NCBI GenBank assembly: GCA_003052455.1
Contig: QAPD01000045.1
Span: 62,001 to 126,000, forward strand
Direction: 5' to 3'
Length of the DNA stretch: 64,000 bases
From: Sphaerisporangium cinnabarinum
Lineage (GTDB): Bacteria; Actinomycetota; Actinomycetes; Actinomycetales; Cellulomonadaceae
Made by a program: the position numbers and the translations under genes. Shown piece after piece: positions 53,601 through 60,834 of the stretch. Every line of letters starts with the position of its first letter. Within the stretch, counting starts at the first letter, position 1. The notes under the pieces are model-generated. The model saw nothing but the letters and a program-made list of their open reading frames with translations. It was not told where the DNA came from and made no database searches.

Positions 53601-54075
53601 CGAACACCGGGAACCCGATCGTGTCCGCAGCCGCGACGAGCTCGTCGACGTCCGCCGACGGCTCGCTCGACGCGAGGACCGGTAGCCCCGCCTCGCGCGC
53701 CGCCTTGAGCGCCCGCACCTTGTTGCCCGCGAGCTCGAGCACCTCCGCCGGCGGCCCGACGAACGTCAGCCCCGCGTCCGCGCACGCACGCGCCAGGTCG
53801 GGGTTCTCCGAGAGGAACCCGTACCCCGGGTAGACGGCGTCCGCACCCGCCTCCCGGGCGACCCGCACGATCTCCTCGATGTCCAGGTACGCACGCACCG
53901 GGTGACCGGGCTCCCCGATGAGGTACGCCTCGTCAGCCTTGAGCCGGTGCTCGGAGTTGCGGTCCTCCTGCGGGAACACCGCGACGGTGCGGGACCCCAG
54001 CTCGTAGGCGGCGCGGAACGCCCTGACGGCGATCTCCGCGCGGTTGGCGACCAGGACCTTCGAGAACACCGGCAC
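50671..54075 (-). CDS. pyc: Pyruvate carboxylase
   Basis: An 1134-residue biotin enzyme that converts pyruvate to oxaloacetate. Domains in order: biotin carboxylase (residues ~1-450, with [17 protein letters not shown] and [13 protein letters not shown]), carboxyltransferase (~530-820, [58 protein letters not shown]), and a C-terminal biotinyl domain whose lysine is in [13 protein letters not shown]. Length is normal for single-chain PYC. It is a single gene: 51 bp before it is the MBL gene and the divergent side is non-coding. It starts at GTG. Confidence 0.95.
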   Translation of the reverse strand: [1134 protein letters not shown]

Positions 54076-54259
54076 TCCATCCGTCGACCGTGCGGCGTCA
54101 CGGCGCCGGGGAGGGCGTCACGCACCGCGCGTACCGGCCGATCCTCCCACGGCGCCGCCGGACGGGTCACCGCACCCGCTGTGACGTGGTCCACACGCCT
54201 CGCAGGGGTGCGTCGGCGCTCGCGGCCGGTCCCTCGTTCGGCCCGGCCGGGCGGGAGGG

Positions 54260-54850
54260 TCAGCCCGCGGTGCGGGCCCGACGGCGCTGGGCGAGCTCGT
54301 CCTGCGGGCTCGTCGCGGTGCCGTCCTCGTCGTCGAGGGACTCGGTCGGCAGCTCGGCGAGCGTGCCCTCGACCTCGCGCCACACGCGACCGACGGCGAT
54401 CCCGAACACGCCCTGCCCGCCCTGGACGAGGTCGACGACCTCGTCGGGCGAGGTGCACTCGTAGACGCTCGCGCCGTCGCTCATGAGCGTGATCTGCGCG
54501 AGGTCGTCCACGCCGCGCTCGCGCAGGTGCTCGACGGCGGTGCGGATCTGCTGGAGCGACACCCCGGTGTCGAGCAGGCGCTTGACGACCTTGAGCACGA
54601 GGATGTCGCGGAAGCTGTACAGGCGGTGGGAACCGGACCCGGACGCCGGGCGGACGGTGGGCTCGACCAGGCCCGTGCGGGCCCAGTAGTCGAGCTGGCG
54701 GTACGTGATGCCTGCCGCACGGCACGCCGTCGGGCCGCGGTAGCCGGTGGTGGTGTCCTGCTCGGTGATGTCCTCACCGAAGAGGAGGCCCTGCGCGCCC
54801 TGCGGAACTGCCGCGCCGACACCGACGCTCGCCTCACCGCTGCTGTTCAC
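54260..54850 (-). CDS. MerR-family transcriptional regulator (Rv1830-like)
   Basis: A 196-residue MerR protein. The HTH is GYRGPTACRAAGITYRQLDYWARTGLVEPTVRPASGSGSHRLY, cited as residues ~35-78; the key part is ITYRQLDYWARTGLV. It is followed by a helix dimerisation region (DILVLKVVKRLLDTGVSLQQIRTAVEHLRERG). The GTG at 54850 is chosen because AGGAGG lies five bases upstream; an ATG further out would add 19 residues. It closes the nuclease-FtsR-GarA block, matching the mycobacterial order garA-Rv1828-Rv1829-Rv1830. Confidence 0.85.
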   Translation of the reverse strand: MNSSGEASVGVGAAVPQGAQGLLFGEDITEQDTTTGYRGPTACRAAGITYRQLDYWARTGLVEPTVRPASGSGSHRLYSFRDILVLKVVKRLLDTGVSLQQIRTAVEHLRERGVDDLAQITLMSDGASVYECTSPDEVVDLVQGGQGVFGIAVGRVWREVEGTLAELPTESLDDEDGTATSPQDELAQRRRARTAG

Positions 54851-55063
54851 TGTCGCCTCCTGGGGTGATGTCACGACCAAACTATGGGCGCCGTCGGGGG
54901 CCGTCAACGACCGACGCCCCGGGCGTGCGGGCGTGTCGCGCCCGCGACGGCGTCGCGCCGACCGCTGAACCCTCGACCAGAGGTCGAAGGTCCGTGTTGT
55001 CCTGTGTGTCCCCGATGCCTCGACCGCGGCCCGAGGGTCGGGCCGCTCGCTCCGGGACCGTTC

Positions 55064-55555
55064 CTACTCGTCCACCGAGAAGTCCTCGGGCTGGACGTGG
55101 TCGAGGAAGTCGCGGAACTTCTCGACCTCCTCCTGCTGCGCGACGTCGACGACCTCGACGCCTGCCGTCGCCACGACCTCCGCCGAGCACAGCACCGGGC
55201 TCCCGGTGCGCACCGCGACGGCGATCGCGTCCGACGCGCGCGAGTCGAGCCGCACGCCGTTGCTGAGGACGAGCTCGGCGAAGAAGATGCCGCCGTCGAG
55301 CGCGACGATCTCCGCCCGTTCCAGGCGGACGTCCACGGCGTCGAGCAGGTCCCGCAGGAGGTCGTGCGTCATGGGCCGTGGCGTGGGCAGCCCTGCCTGC
55401 GCCATGGCGATCGCGCTCGCCTCGCGGGGGCCGATGACGATCGGCACCACGAGCTCGGACGCGTCGTCGAGCAGCAGCACCACGATCTCCTGGTCGCGCT
55501 GCTGCTGTCGGACCCCCAGCACCTCCACCGGGACCATCGGGACGTCGTCGCTCAC
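55064..55555 (-). CDS. Bifunctional nuclease-domain protein (DUF151, Rv1829-like)
   Basis: A 163-residue protein. The DUF151 domain is clear: VEVLGVRQQQRDQEIVVLLLDD, LVVPIVIGPREASAIAMAQAG, MTHDLLRDLLDAVDVRL and the segment SNGVRLDSRASDAIAVAVRTGSPV. It has bifunctional (DNase/RNase) activity in some homologues. TACCGT lies six bases before the GTG at 55555 (55567-55562), so it is read as leaderless. The ATG at 55537 is an alternative. It is set between two MerR genes, an order conserved in mycobacteria. Confidence 0.88.
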   Translation of the reverse strand: MSDDVPMVPVEVLGVRQQQRDQEIVVLLLDDASELVVPIVIGPREASAIAMAQAGLPTPRPMTHDLLRDLLDAVDVRLERAEIVALDGGIFFAELVLSNGVRLDSRASDAIAVAVRTGSPVLCSAEVVATAGVEVVDVAQQEEVEKFRDFLDHVQPEDFSVDE

Positions 55556-55561
55556 TCCTCC

Positions 55562-55567
55562 ACGGTA
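55562..55567 (-). promoter_or_regulatory. Leaderless -10 element of the bifunctional nuclease gene
   Basis: TACCGT on the minus strand, six bases before the GTG at 55555. Confidence 0.5.
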
Positions 55568-55641
55568 CGACTCCGCCCGGCATCCGGCAGGGGGTGGGCA
55601 CGGGTGCCGACGGGAGGGCGAGGGCCTCAGCGGGTGCGGCC

Positions 55642-56403
55642 TCAGCGGGTGAGGTCGTCGACGCCCTGGCGCACGAACACGGTGTGCAGCTGCGCGCACA
55701 GCTCGCCGACCTCGGAGGCGACGGTGCCGGCGTGGGCGCGCGCGGACGGGCTCTGCTGGCCGCGCCACGGCGAGACGACCTGCTGGACGAGGCTGACGTG
55801 GCGGTCCGCGGCGGTGCGCAGCGAGCGCAGGTGGCGCGGCTCGATCCCGTAGTCCGCGAGCCCGGCGGCGAGCACGACGACGTCGAGCGAGCGCGCGTCG
55901 AGCTGCCCGCCCGGTGCCTGGCGCAGCACGCCGGCCTCGATGAGGCCCTCGACGAGCTCGCGCTCGACGCCGGCGGCCGAGACGAGCGCGTCCACGGTGT
56001 AGCGCTGGCGGACGGCGGCCGAACCCGGCTCGCCGTCGGTGGTCGCGAGACGGGGGGCGAGCGCCTCGACGTCGGTCCCGGCGTCGAGCGCGGCGAGGCG
56101 GTCCTTGATGACCTTCAGCGGCAGGTAGCGGTCACGCTGCTCGACGAGGACGAAGCGCAGCCGCTCGACGTCGGCGGGGCTGTACTGGCGGTAGCCCGAC
56201 GCGGTGCGCACCGGTTCGATGAGCCCCTGCTCCTCGAGGAAGCGCAGCTTGGAGTGGCTGACGTGGGGGAACTCGGCCCGCAGCGCGCGCAGCACGTCGG
56301 AGATGCGCATGGTCGCGCGGCGCGAGATCCCCTGCGGCCACGGCTCGGGCCCGTCCGCGGGCTCCGGGGCCGTGGCGTGCGCGGCGCCCGTGGACACGTT
56401 CAC
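55642..56403 (-). CDS. ftsR: MerR-family regulator, FtsR-like (Rv1828 orthologue)
   Basis: A 253-residue MerR protein. The HTH is TMRISDVLRALRAEFPHVSHSKLRFLEEQGL, cited as residues ~31-61; key part HVSHSKLRFLEEQGLI. A wing (VRTASGYRQYSPADVERL) and a long C-terminal effector half follow. It sits directly behind garA with a GTGA overlap, which is where corynebacteria have FtsR, the activator of ftsZ, and mycobacteria have Rv1828. A role in cell division control is inferred from that synteny and overall similarity. Confidence 0.8.
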   Translation of the reverse strand: MNVSTGAAHATAPEPADGPEPWPQGISRRATMRISDVLRALRAEFPHVSHSKLRFLEEQGLIEPVRTASGYRQYSPADVERLRFVLVEQRDRYLPLKVIKDRLAALDAGTDVEALAPRLATTDGEPGSAAVRQRYTVDALVSAAGVERELVEGLIEAGVLRQAPGGQLDARSLDVVVLAAGLADYGIEPRHLRSLRTAADRHVSLVQQVVSPWRGQQSPSARAHAGTVASEVGELCAQLHTVFVRQGVDDLTR

Positions 56404-56882
56404 GACGGTGAGGCCGCGCCGCCCGCCGACGCCCCCGCGTGCGGGCTGGCGTGGAACGTGAGCCGGTACTTGCCGATCTGGACCTCGTCGCCCGTGCCGA
56501 GGACGACCGCGTCGATCCGGCTGCGGTTCACGTAGGTGCCGTTGAGGGACCCGACGTCGCGCACCACGAAGTGCTCTCCCTCGCGCACGAACTCGGCGTG
56601 CTTGCGGGACACCGTGACGTCGTCGAGGAAGATGTCGGCGTGCTCCGAGCGCCCCGCGACGGTGCGCTCGGCGTCGAGGAGGAAGCGCGAGCCCTGGCCG
56701 GGGCCGCGCTGCATGATGAGCAGGGCCGAGTGGCGGGGCAGGGCGGCGACGGCGGCGTGCTCCTCGGGGCTCAGGCCACCGGGCTGCACGCCCTCCTCGA
56801 TCGGGGCCTCGATCCGGCCGAAGCTGACCGTCGTGTCGCTGCCCGCCCGGTTCGGTACCTCAGGACCGCCTGGGACACTCAT
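56400..56882 (-). CDS. garA: FHA-domain signalling protein GarA/OdhI
   Basis: A 160-residue protein. An N-terminal flexible tail carries DTTVSFG (Thr17-Thr18), the position of the PknB/PknG phosphorylation site in GarA and OdhI. The FHA domain has RTVAGRSEHADIFLDDVTVSRKHAEF and GSLNGTYVNRSRID. In corynebacteria and mycobacteria, the unphosphorylated form inhibits 2-oxoglutarate dehydrogenase and controls glutamate metabolism. The ATG at 56882 follows AGGAGGCGTG. A hairpin lies in its leader. Confidence 0.9.
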   Translation of the reverse strand: MSVPGGPEVPNRAGSDTTVSFGRIEAPIEEGVQPGGLSPEEHAAVAALPRHSALLIMQRGPGQGSRFLLDAERTVAGRSEHADIFLDDVTVSRKHAEFVREGEHFVVRDVGSLNGTYVNRSRIDAVVLGTGDEVQIGKYRLTFHASPHAGASAGGAASPS

Positions 56883-56926
56883 CACGCCTCCTCGGGGCTC
56901 ACGCACGTCGTGCTCGAGCTCGGAAA

Positions 56927-56957
56927 CCGCACCGGGGGACGAGCCCCCGTGGTGCGG
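56927..56957 (-). promoter_or_regulatory. Hairpin between putative promoter and garA start
   Basis: On the minus strand CCGCACC-AC-GGGGG pairs with CCCCCGGTGCGG around CTCGT, followed by TTTCC. It could end the upstream DUF881 operon. A TAGTAGTTT-like -10 (about 56981-56973) lies upstream of it, so garA transcripts may also cross it. Confidence 0.5.
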
Positions 56958-57058
56958 GAAACTGGTGCTCGAAAACTACTACACCCGCAGGTCACGCTGT
57001 GCGTGCGACCCTCGGTCGTCCCAACCTACCCCGGCCCGCGGGCCTGCGGGAAGCCGGT

Positions 57059-58513
57059 TCACTCGTCGGCGGGGACGGGGGTCGCGAACCGGGGTGCGCG
57101 GGGCTCGACCGTCGCGGTGACCTCGGCCCGGTCCTGCTGGGTGACGGTGGTGCGCGCACCGTCGGCGCGCAGCGACGCCATCGCGCCGCCGGGGATCTCG
57201 AGCGCGGTCTCGAGCGTCGAGGGGTCGCCGATCGCGGTCCACCGGTACGGGGACGAGATCACCTGCCCGTCGACGACGACGCCGTCGGAGGTGTCCTCGA
57301 AGTAGCTGCTCGCGACGAGGCGGACGCCGTTGACCTCCATGGCCTCGGCGCCGGCGTTGCGCAGCTCTTCCAGCACGTTGAACAGGCCGAACGCCTTGAG
57401 AGGCTCGGCGCCCTCGACGACCTCGATGGCGACGCCGGGGCCTTCGGCGGGGAGCCGGCCGGAGAGGATGCCGAGCGTCTCGGCCTGCTGCTCGGCGAGC
57501 TCGAGCGCGGCGCGCTCGCGTCCGGAGCCGGACTGCAGCTCGTCGCGCGTGGCCTCGAGCGAGGACACCTGGTCCTCGAGCTCGCCGGAGCGCTGGGTGA
57601 CGTCGTCGAGCAGGCGCACGAGGTCGCTCTGGCGCAGGGAGGACAGCTGGTCCTCCTGCGTCTGGCTCACCTGGACGACGAGCGCGAAGCCGAGCAGCGC
57701 GCACAGGACGGCGACCATCACCTGGGAGCGCGACGCGCGCGGTCGCATCGCCCGGCCGAGGCCGCGCAGCCCGCGCGGCTCGGGCTGGGTGGGGGTGCCG
57801 TGGCGTCCGACGGCGGCCGTCGCCCCGGTGACCGGGTCCGGCTCGGCGGTGGGCGAGGTCTCGGGGTCCTGCTCGGGCGCCGCGGCCGCTGCCGGGGTGG
57901 TCGTCCCGTCCGTCGTCGCGCCCGGCGTCGGAGGGTCCGGCGTGGTGGCGGCGGTGGGCGGGTCGTCGGGCTGGTCGGTGCGGCCGTCGGGTGCGGGTCG
58001 CTCCCCCGGCGCTGCGGCGTCGCCCGGTGCTGCCTCGGAGCCCGGGACGGTGGCGTCGCCCGGGACGGTGATGTCGCTCGGCACTGTGGTGTCCGGGTTG
58101 CTCGGCGCGGCCGTGTCGGGGGTGCCGGTCGGCGCGGCACCGGTCGGGGTCGTGCCGCCCGTGGTGGTGCCGTCGTCCTCGGGGTGGTCGGTGGCGACCG
58201 TGGTCTCGTCGCCGGCGGCCGGTGCGTCGCTCGGCGTCGTGGTGTGGCCGGGGACCGCGGCGGGGTCGACCGGTTCGTCGTGGACCGTGCCCGACGGCGC
58301 ACCCGTGCCCGGGTCGGCCTCGGCGGGGGGTGCGGCGTCCTCGTCGGGGGCGTCGGTGCGGGGCGGGACGTTCTCCGTGTCGTGCGCGTCGTCGTCGGTC
58401 GCGGGCTCGGCGCCCGGGACGGCGGGAGAGCCGACGGCGTCGTCTGCGGGCGCGGTGGGGTGCTCGGGCCGGTCGTCCGGAGCCTGGTCGCGGGGGTCGC
58501 GGCTCATGCTCAC
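57059..58513 (-). CDS. DUF881 domain protein with long disordered N-terminus
   Basis: A 484-residue protein. The first ~245 residues are Pro/Thr/Asp/Gly-rich low-complexity sequence, unusually long. A membrane helix (QVMVAVLCALLGFALVVQVSQTQ) and a coiled coil (DDVTQRSGELEDQVSSLEATRDELQSG) follow. The DUF881 domain includes ILSGRLPAEGPGVAIEVVE, LLNVLEELRNAGAEAMEVNGVRLV-like sequence and TAIGDPSTLETALEIPGG. DUF881 proteins are envelope proteins of unknown function near division genes. The GTG overlaps the sbp stop (GTGA); the ATG at 58507 is an alternative. Confidence 0.82.
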   Translation of the reverse strand: MSMSRDPRDQAPDDRPEHPTAPADDAVGSPAVPGAEPATDDDAHDTENVPPRTDAPDEDAAPPAEADPGTGAPSGTVHDEPVDPAAVPGHTTTPSDAPAAGDETTVATDHPEDDGTTTGGTTPTGAAPTGTPDTAAPSNPDTTVPSDITVPGDATVPGSEAAPGDAAAPGERPAPDGRTDQPDDPPTAATTPDPPTPGATTDGTTTPAAAAAPEQDPETSPTAEPDPVTGATAAVGRHGTPTQPEPRGLRGLGRAMRPRASRSQVMVAVLCALLGFALVVQVSQTQEDQLSSLRQSDLVRLLDDVTQRSGELEDQVSSLEATRDELQSGSGRERAALELAEQQAETLGILSGRLPAEGPGVAIEVVEGAEPLKAFGLFNVLEELRNAGAEAMEVNGVRLVASSYFEDTSDGVVVDGQVISSPYRWTAIGDPSTLETALEIPGGAMASLRADGARTTVTQQDRAEVTATVEPRAPRFATPVPADE

Positions 58514-58842
58514 GCCTTGAAGATGTGGCGCCGGATCGCGGCGGCGTTGGAGAAGATGCGGATGCCGAGGACGACGACGACGGCGGTCGAGAGCTGGCTG
58601 CCGACGCCGAGCTGGTCGCCGAGGAACACGATGAGGGCGGCGACGACGACGTTCGACAGGAACGACACGAGGAAGACCTTGTCGTCGAACAGTCCGTCGA
58701 GGCGGGCGCGCAGGCCGCCGAAGAGGGCGTCGAGGGCGGCGACGACGGCGATCGGCAGGTAGGGCTGCAGCGACACGGGCACGGTGGGTTGCAGGACGAG
58801 GCCTGCGACGATGCCCACCACCAGTCCGACGACTGCGATCAT
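58510..58842 (-). CDS. sbp: Small basic membrane protein (DUF1290/Sbp)
   Basis: A 110-residue membrane protein with four hydrophobic segments (MIAVVGLVVGIVAGLVLQPTV, YLPIAVVAALDALFGGLR, FLVSFLSNVVVAALIVFLG and a late STAVVVVLGIRIFSNAA). ALDALFGGLRARLDGLFDDKVFLVSFLSN is the Sbp hallmark, cited here as residues ~36-64. The family lies beside DUF881 genes in many Gram-positives near division genes. Its ATG overlaps the upstream DUF881 stop (ATGA). Confidence 0.88.
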   Translation of the reverse strand: MIAVVGLVVGIVAGLVLQPTVPVSLQPYLPIAVVAALDALFGGLRARLDGLFDDKVFLVSFLSNVVVAALIVFLGDQLGVGSQLSTAVVVVLGIRIFSNAAAIRRHIFKA

Positions 58843-59807
58843 TCGACGATCTCCTGCCCTGTCTCGTGCGGTGCGGGTGGGGTCCCGGACCCGTCGGTCG
58901 TGCCCGGCGCGGGCCCGGTCTCCTCGGCGGGTGCGTCGGAGTCTACGGTCGTCTCGGGCGCGTGCGCGAAGAACAGCGTGGGCGCGGACCGGCCGGGCAG
59001 GTCGAGGCGGCTCTGCGTCGTGACGCCGGAACGGATGCCGTACTGGCTGCCGAGGAGCTGGAGGAAGTCGGACGTCCCGGACCGCAGGAGCGAGGTGCGC
59101 ATCGCGTCGGGGTCGCCGATCGCCTCGACGCGGTACGGGCCGACGAGGGGCTGCAGGTCGACGAGCACGGCGTCGCCCGCGCTGCGGATCGCGGACAGGC
59201 CGGTCAGGCGCTGGTCGTTGATCGCGACGGCCTCGGCGCCGCCGGCCCACAGGGCGTTGACGACGCGCTGCAGGTCGGAGTCGTGCACGAGCGTGCTCGC
59301 GTCCGTGGCCCCGGAGGACAGGCCCCCGCTGGTGTCGTCGAGGGTGACGACGACGCCCTGGCCCTCGACGGCCTGCGTTCCGGTCAGCGCGCCCTCCTGC
59401 TGGAGGTTGTCGAGCACGTCGGCGCTCGCGCCGCTCAGTGCCGCGCCCTGCAGCTGCTCGATCTCGCCGGACAGCTCCGCGCCGCGCTCGGAGAGTCCCT
59501 CGGCGGTGGCCTGGCGTTCGAGGATCTCCTGCTCGAGGGTCTCGCGCGCGGCGATGACGCCGGGCTGCGGGGCGCGCAGCTGCACGGCGGCGGCGGTCGT
59601 GACGACGCCGAGGACGACGGCGAGGGCGACGAGCGCGACGGTGCCGGTGCGTCCGCGGTGCGGGGTCTGCCCGGCGGCGCGGCGCGCGGCCGCGGCGGCG
59701 TACCCGGGGTCGAGCGGGCGGTGCATGACCTCGTTGAGGAGGGTCATGGACGCGTCGACGGGCGCGCGGCGCGCGGGGGCGTGCTGGTCCGGTCGCGTGT
59801 CGGTCAC
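58839..59807 (-). CDS. DUF881 domain protein
   Basis: A 322-residue protein. A ~50-residue cytosolic N-terminus, a membrane helix (GTVALVALAVVLGVVTTAAAVQL), a coiled coil (ETLEQEILERQATAEGLSERGAELSGEIEQ; key ERGAELSGEIEQL) and the DUF881 domain with VVVTLDD, LVHDSDLQRVVNALWAGGAEAVAINDQRL and VEAIGDPDAMRTSLLRSG are visible. A Pro/Thr-rich tail ends it. GTG overlaps the pgsA stop (GTGA), so this and the next two genes are translated with pgsA. Confidence 0.85.
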   Translation of the reverse strand: MTDTRPDQHAPARRAPVDASMTLLNEVMHRPLDPGYAAAAARRAAGQTPHRGRTGTVALVALAVVLGVVTTAAAVQLRAPQPGVIAARETLEQEILERQATAEGLSERGAELSGEIEQLQGAALSGASADVLDNLQQEGALTGTQAVEGQGVVVTLDDTSGGLSSGATDASTLVHDSDLQRVVNALWAGGAEAVAINDQRLTGLSAIRSAGDAVLVDLQPLVGPYRVEAIGDPDAMRTSLLRSGTSDFLQLLGSQYGIRSGVTTQSRLDLPGRSAPTLFFAHAPETTVDSDAPAEETGPAPGTTDGSGTPPAPHETGQEIVE

Positions 59808-60430
59808 GGCGTCTCCTTCGTCGCGGGCCCGGGCCGGTCGGTGCGGGCGGCGCGGTCGCGCAGGACGAGGGCGCGGGTCTGCAGCACGTACTGCGCGCCC
59901 GCGAGCCAGTACAGGCCCACGCCCCACCAGGTGAACGCCCACCCGGTGACGGCGGCGACGTCGCCGAGCCAGCCGGGCATCTCCGCGAGCAGCAGCAGCG
60001 GGAACGCGTACAGCAGCGCGAAGGTGCCCGCCTTGCCCGCGAAGCTCACGGGCAGCGGCCCGTAGCCGTGGCGGGCGAGCAGCGGCAGGAGGCCCGCGAG
60101 CAGGAGGTCGCGCGCGACGATCGCGACGACGAGCCACACGGGCACGACGTCGCGCCACGCGAGCCCGAGGAGGGTGACGAGGATGAAGAGGCGGTCGGCG
60201 GCGGGGTCGAGCATCTGCCCGAGGCGGCTCACCTGGTCCAGGCGGCGCGCCAGCACGCCGTCGAGCCAGTCCGACGCGCCGGACACCGCGAGCACGACCA
60301 GGGCCCACACGTCGTCGCCGCGCACGATGAGCACCGCGAACACGGGCACGAGGAGCAGCCGCAGGAGGCTGATGACGTTCGGGACGGTCAGGACGCGCGA
60401 GCTGACCTGCTGCCCTGCCGTCACACCCAC
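59804..60430 (-). CDS. pgsA: CDP-alcohol phosphatidyltransferase (PgsA-like)
   Basis: A 208-residue membrane enzyme. The catalytic motif D-G-x2-A-R-x8-G-x3-D-x3-D is complete in SDWLDGVLARRLDQVSRLGQ followed by MLDPAADR. The substrate (glycerol-3-phosphate or inositol phosphate) is not certain from sequence, but synteny with mycobacterial pgsA2 in front of the DUF881 genes is clear. It heads the operon with a GTG start. TAGGAT (60484-60479, minus strand) is a possible -10. Confidence 0.88.
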   Translation of the reverse strand: MGVTAGQQVSSRVLTVPNVISLLRLLLVPVFAVLIVRGDDVWALVVLAVSGASDWLDGVLARRLDQVSRLGQMLDPAADRLFILVTLLGLAWRDVVPVWLVVAIVARDLLLAGLLPLLARHGYGPLPVSFAGKAGTFALLYAFPLLLLAEMPGWLGDVAAVTGWAFTWWGVGLYWLAGAQYVLQTRALVLRDRAARTDRPGPATKETP

Positions 60431-60834
60431 CGCCCCGTGCTCACGTCGCGCCGTCGCGGCGACCTGCCGCGCGCGACCATCCTACGTACCGTGCCCGGTG
60501 ACCTGGGCCCTCATTTCGCGGCGCGGCGACCCGCGAGGCCCGAAATCACCCGCTTCGCCCGGTGCCCGGGGTCGGTGGTGCGTCGGCGGTGCGGGTGCGG
60601 GTGAGGGACGTCACCGGCCTCGGCCCCGCGGCCTGCCCGCGCGCTCCGGTACGATGGGTGCACCTCTGGAGTTCGTCGCTCGTCCCGCGTGTGTCCGTGA
60701 GAGTGGCCGATCCCCCCTGATCTCCCCGATCGTGGCGGTGGCCGGCCTGGTGTGTTCGGGAGTGCGACCTGCGAGAACCGACCCGGTGACCGCACGCCAC
60801 TCCACACCCCGAGACGAACGGTCCTCACCCTTTC
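60431..60834. other. Divergent spacer pgsA/DEAD-box helicase with long helicase leader
   Basis: 404 bases without a gene. On the minus strand TAGGAT (60484-60479) may serve pgsA. TACGAT (60650-60655) may be the helicase -10, leaving a leader of about 170 bases. A TCGCGG/CCGCGA hairpin lies at 60516-60536. No ORF with domain evidence was found. Confidence 0.6.

Noticed and set aside
49759-53685. A 1308-codon plus-strand frame opposite pyc
   Set aside because: It is antisense to pyruvate carboxylase, whose domains and biotin motif are complete.
60656-60834. Riboswitch or known RNA family in the helicase leader
   Set aside because: The leader is long enough, but I could not match any known structural family. 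Only a simple hairpin further upstream was seen.
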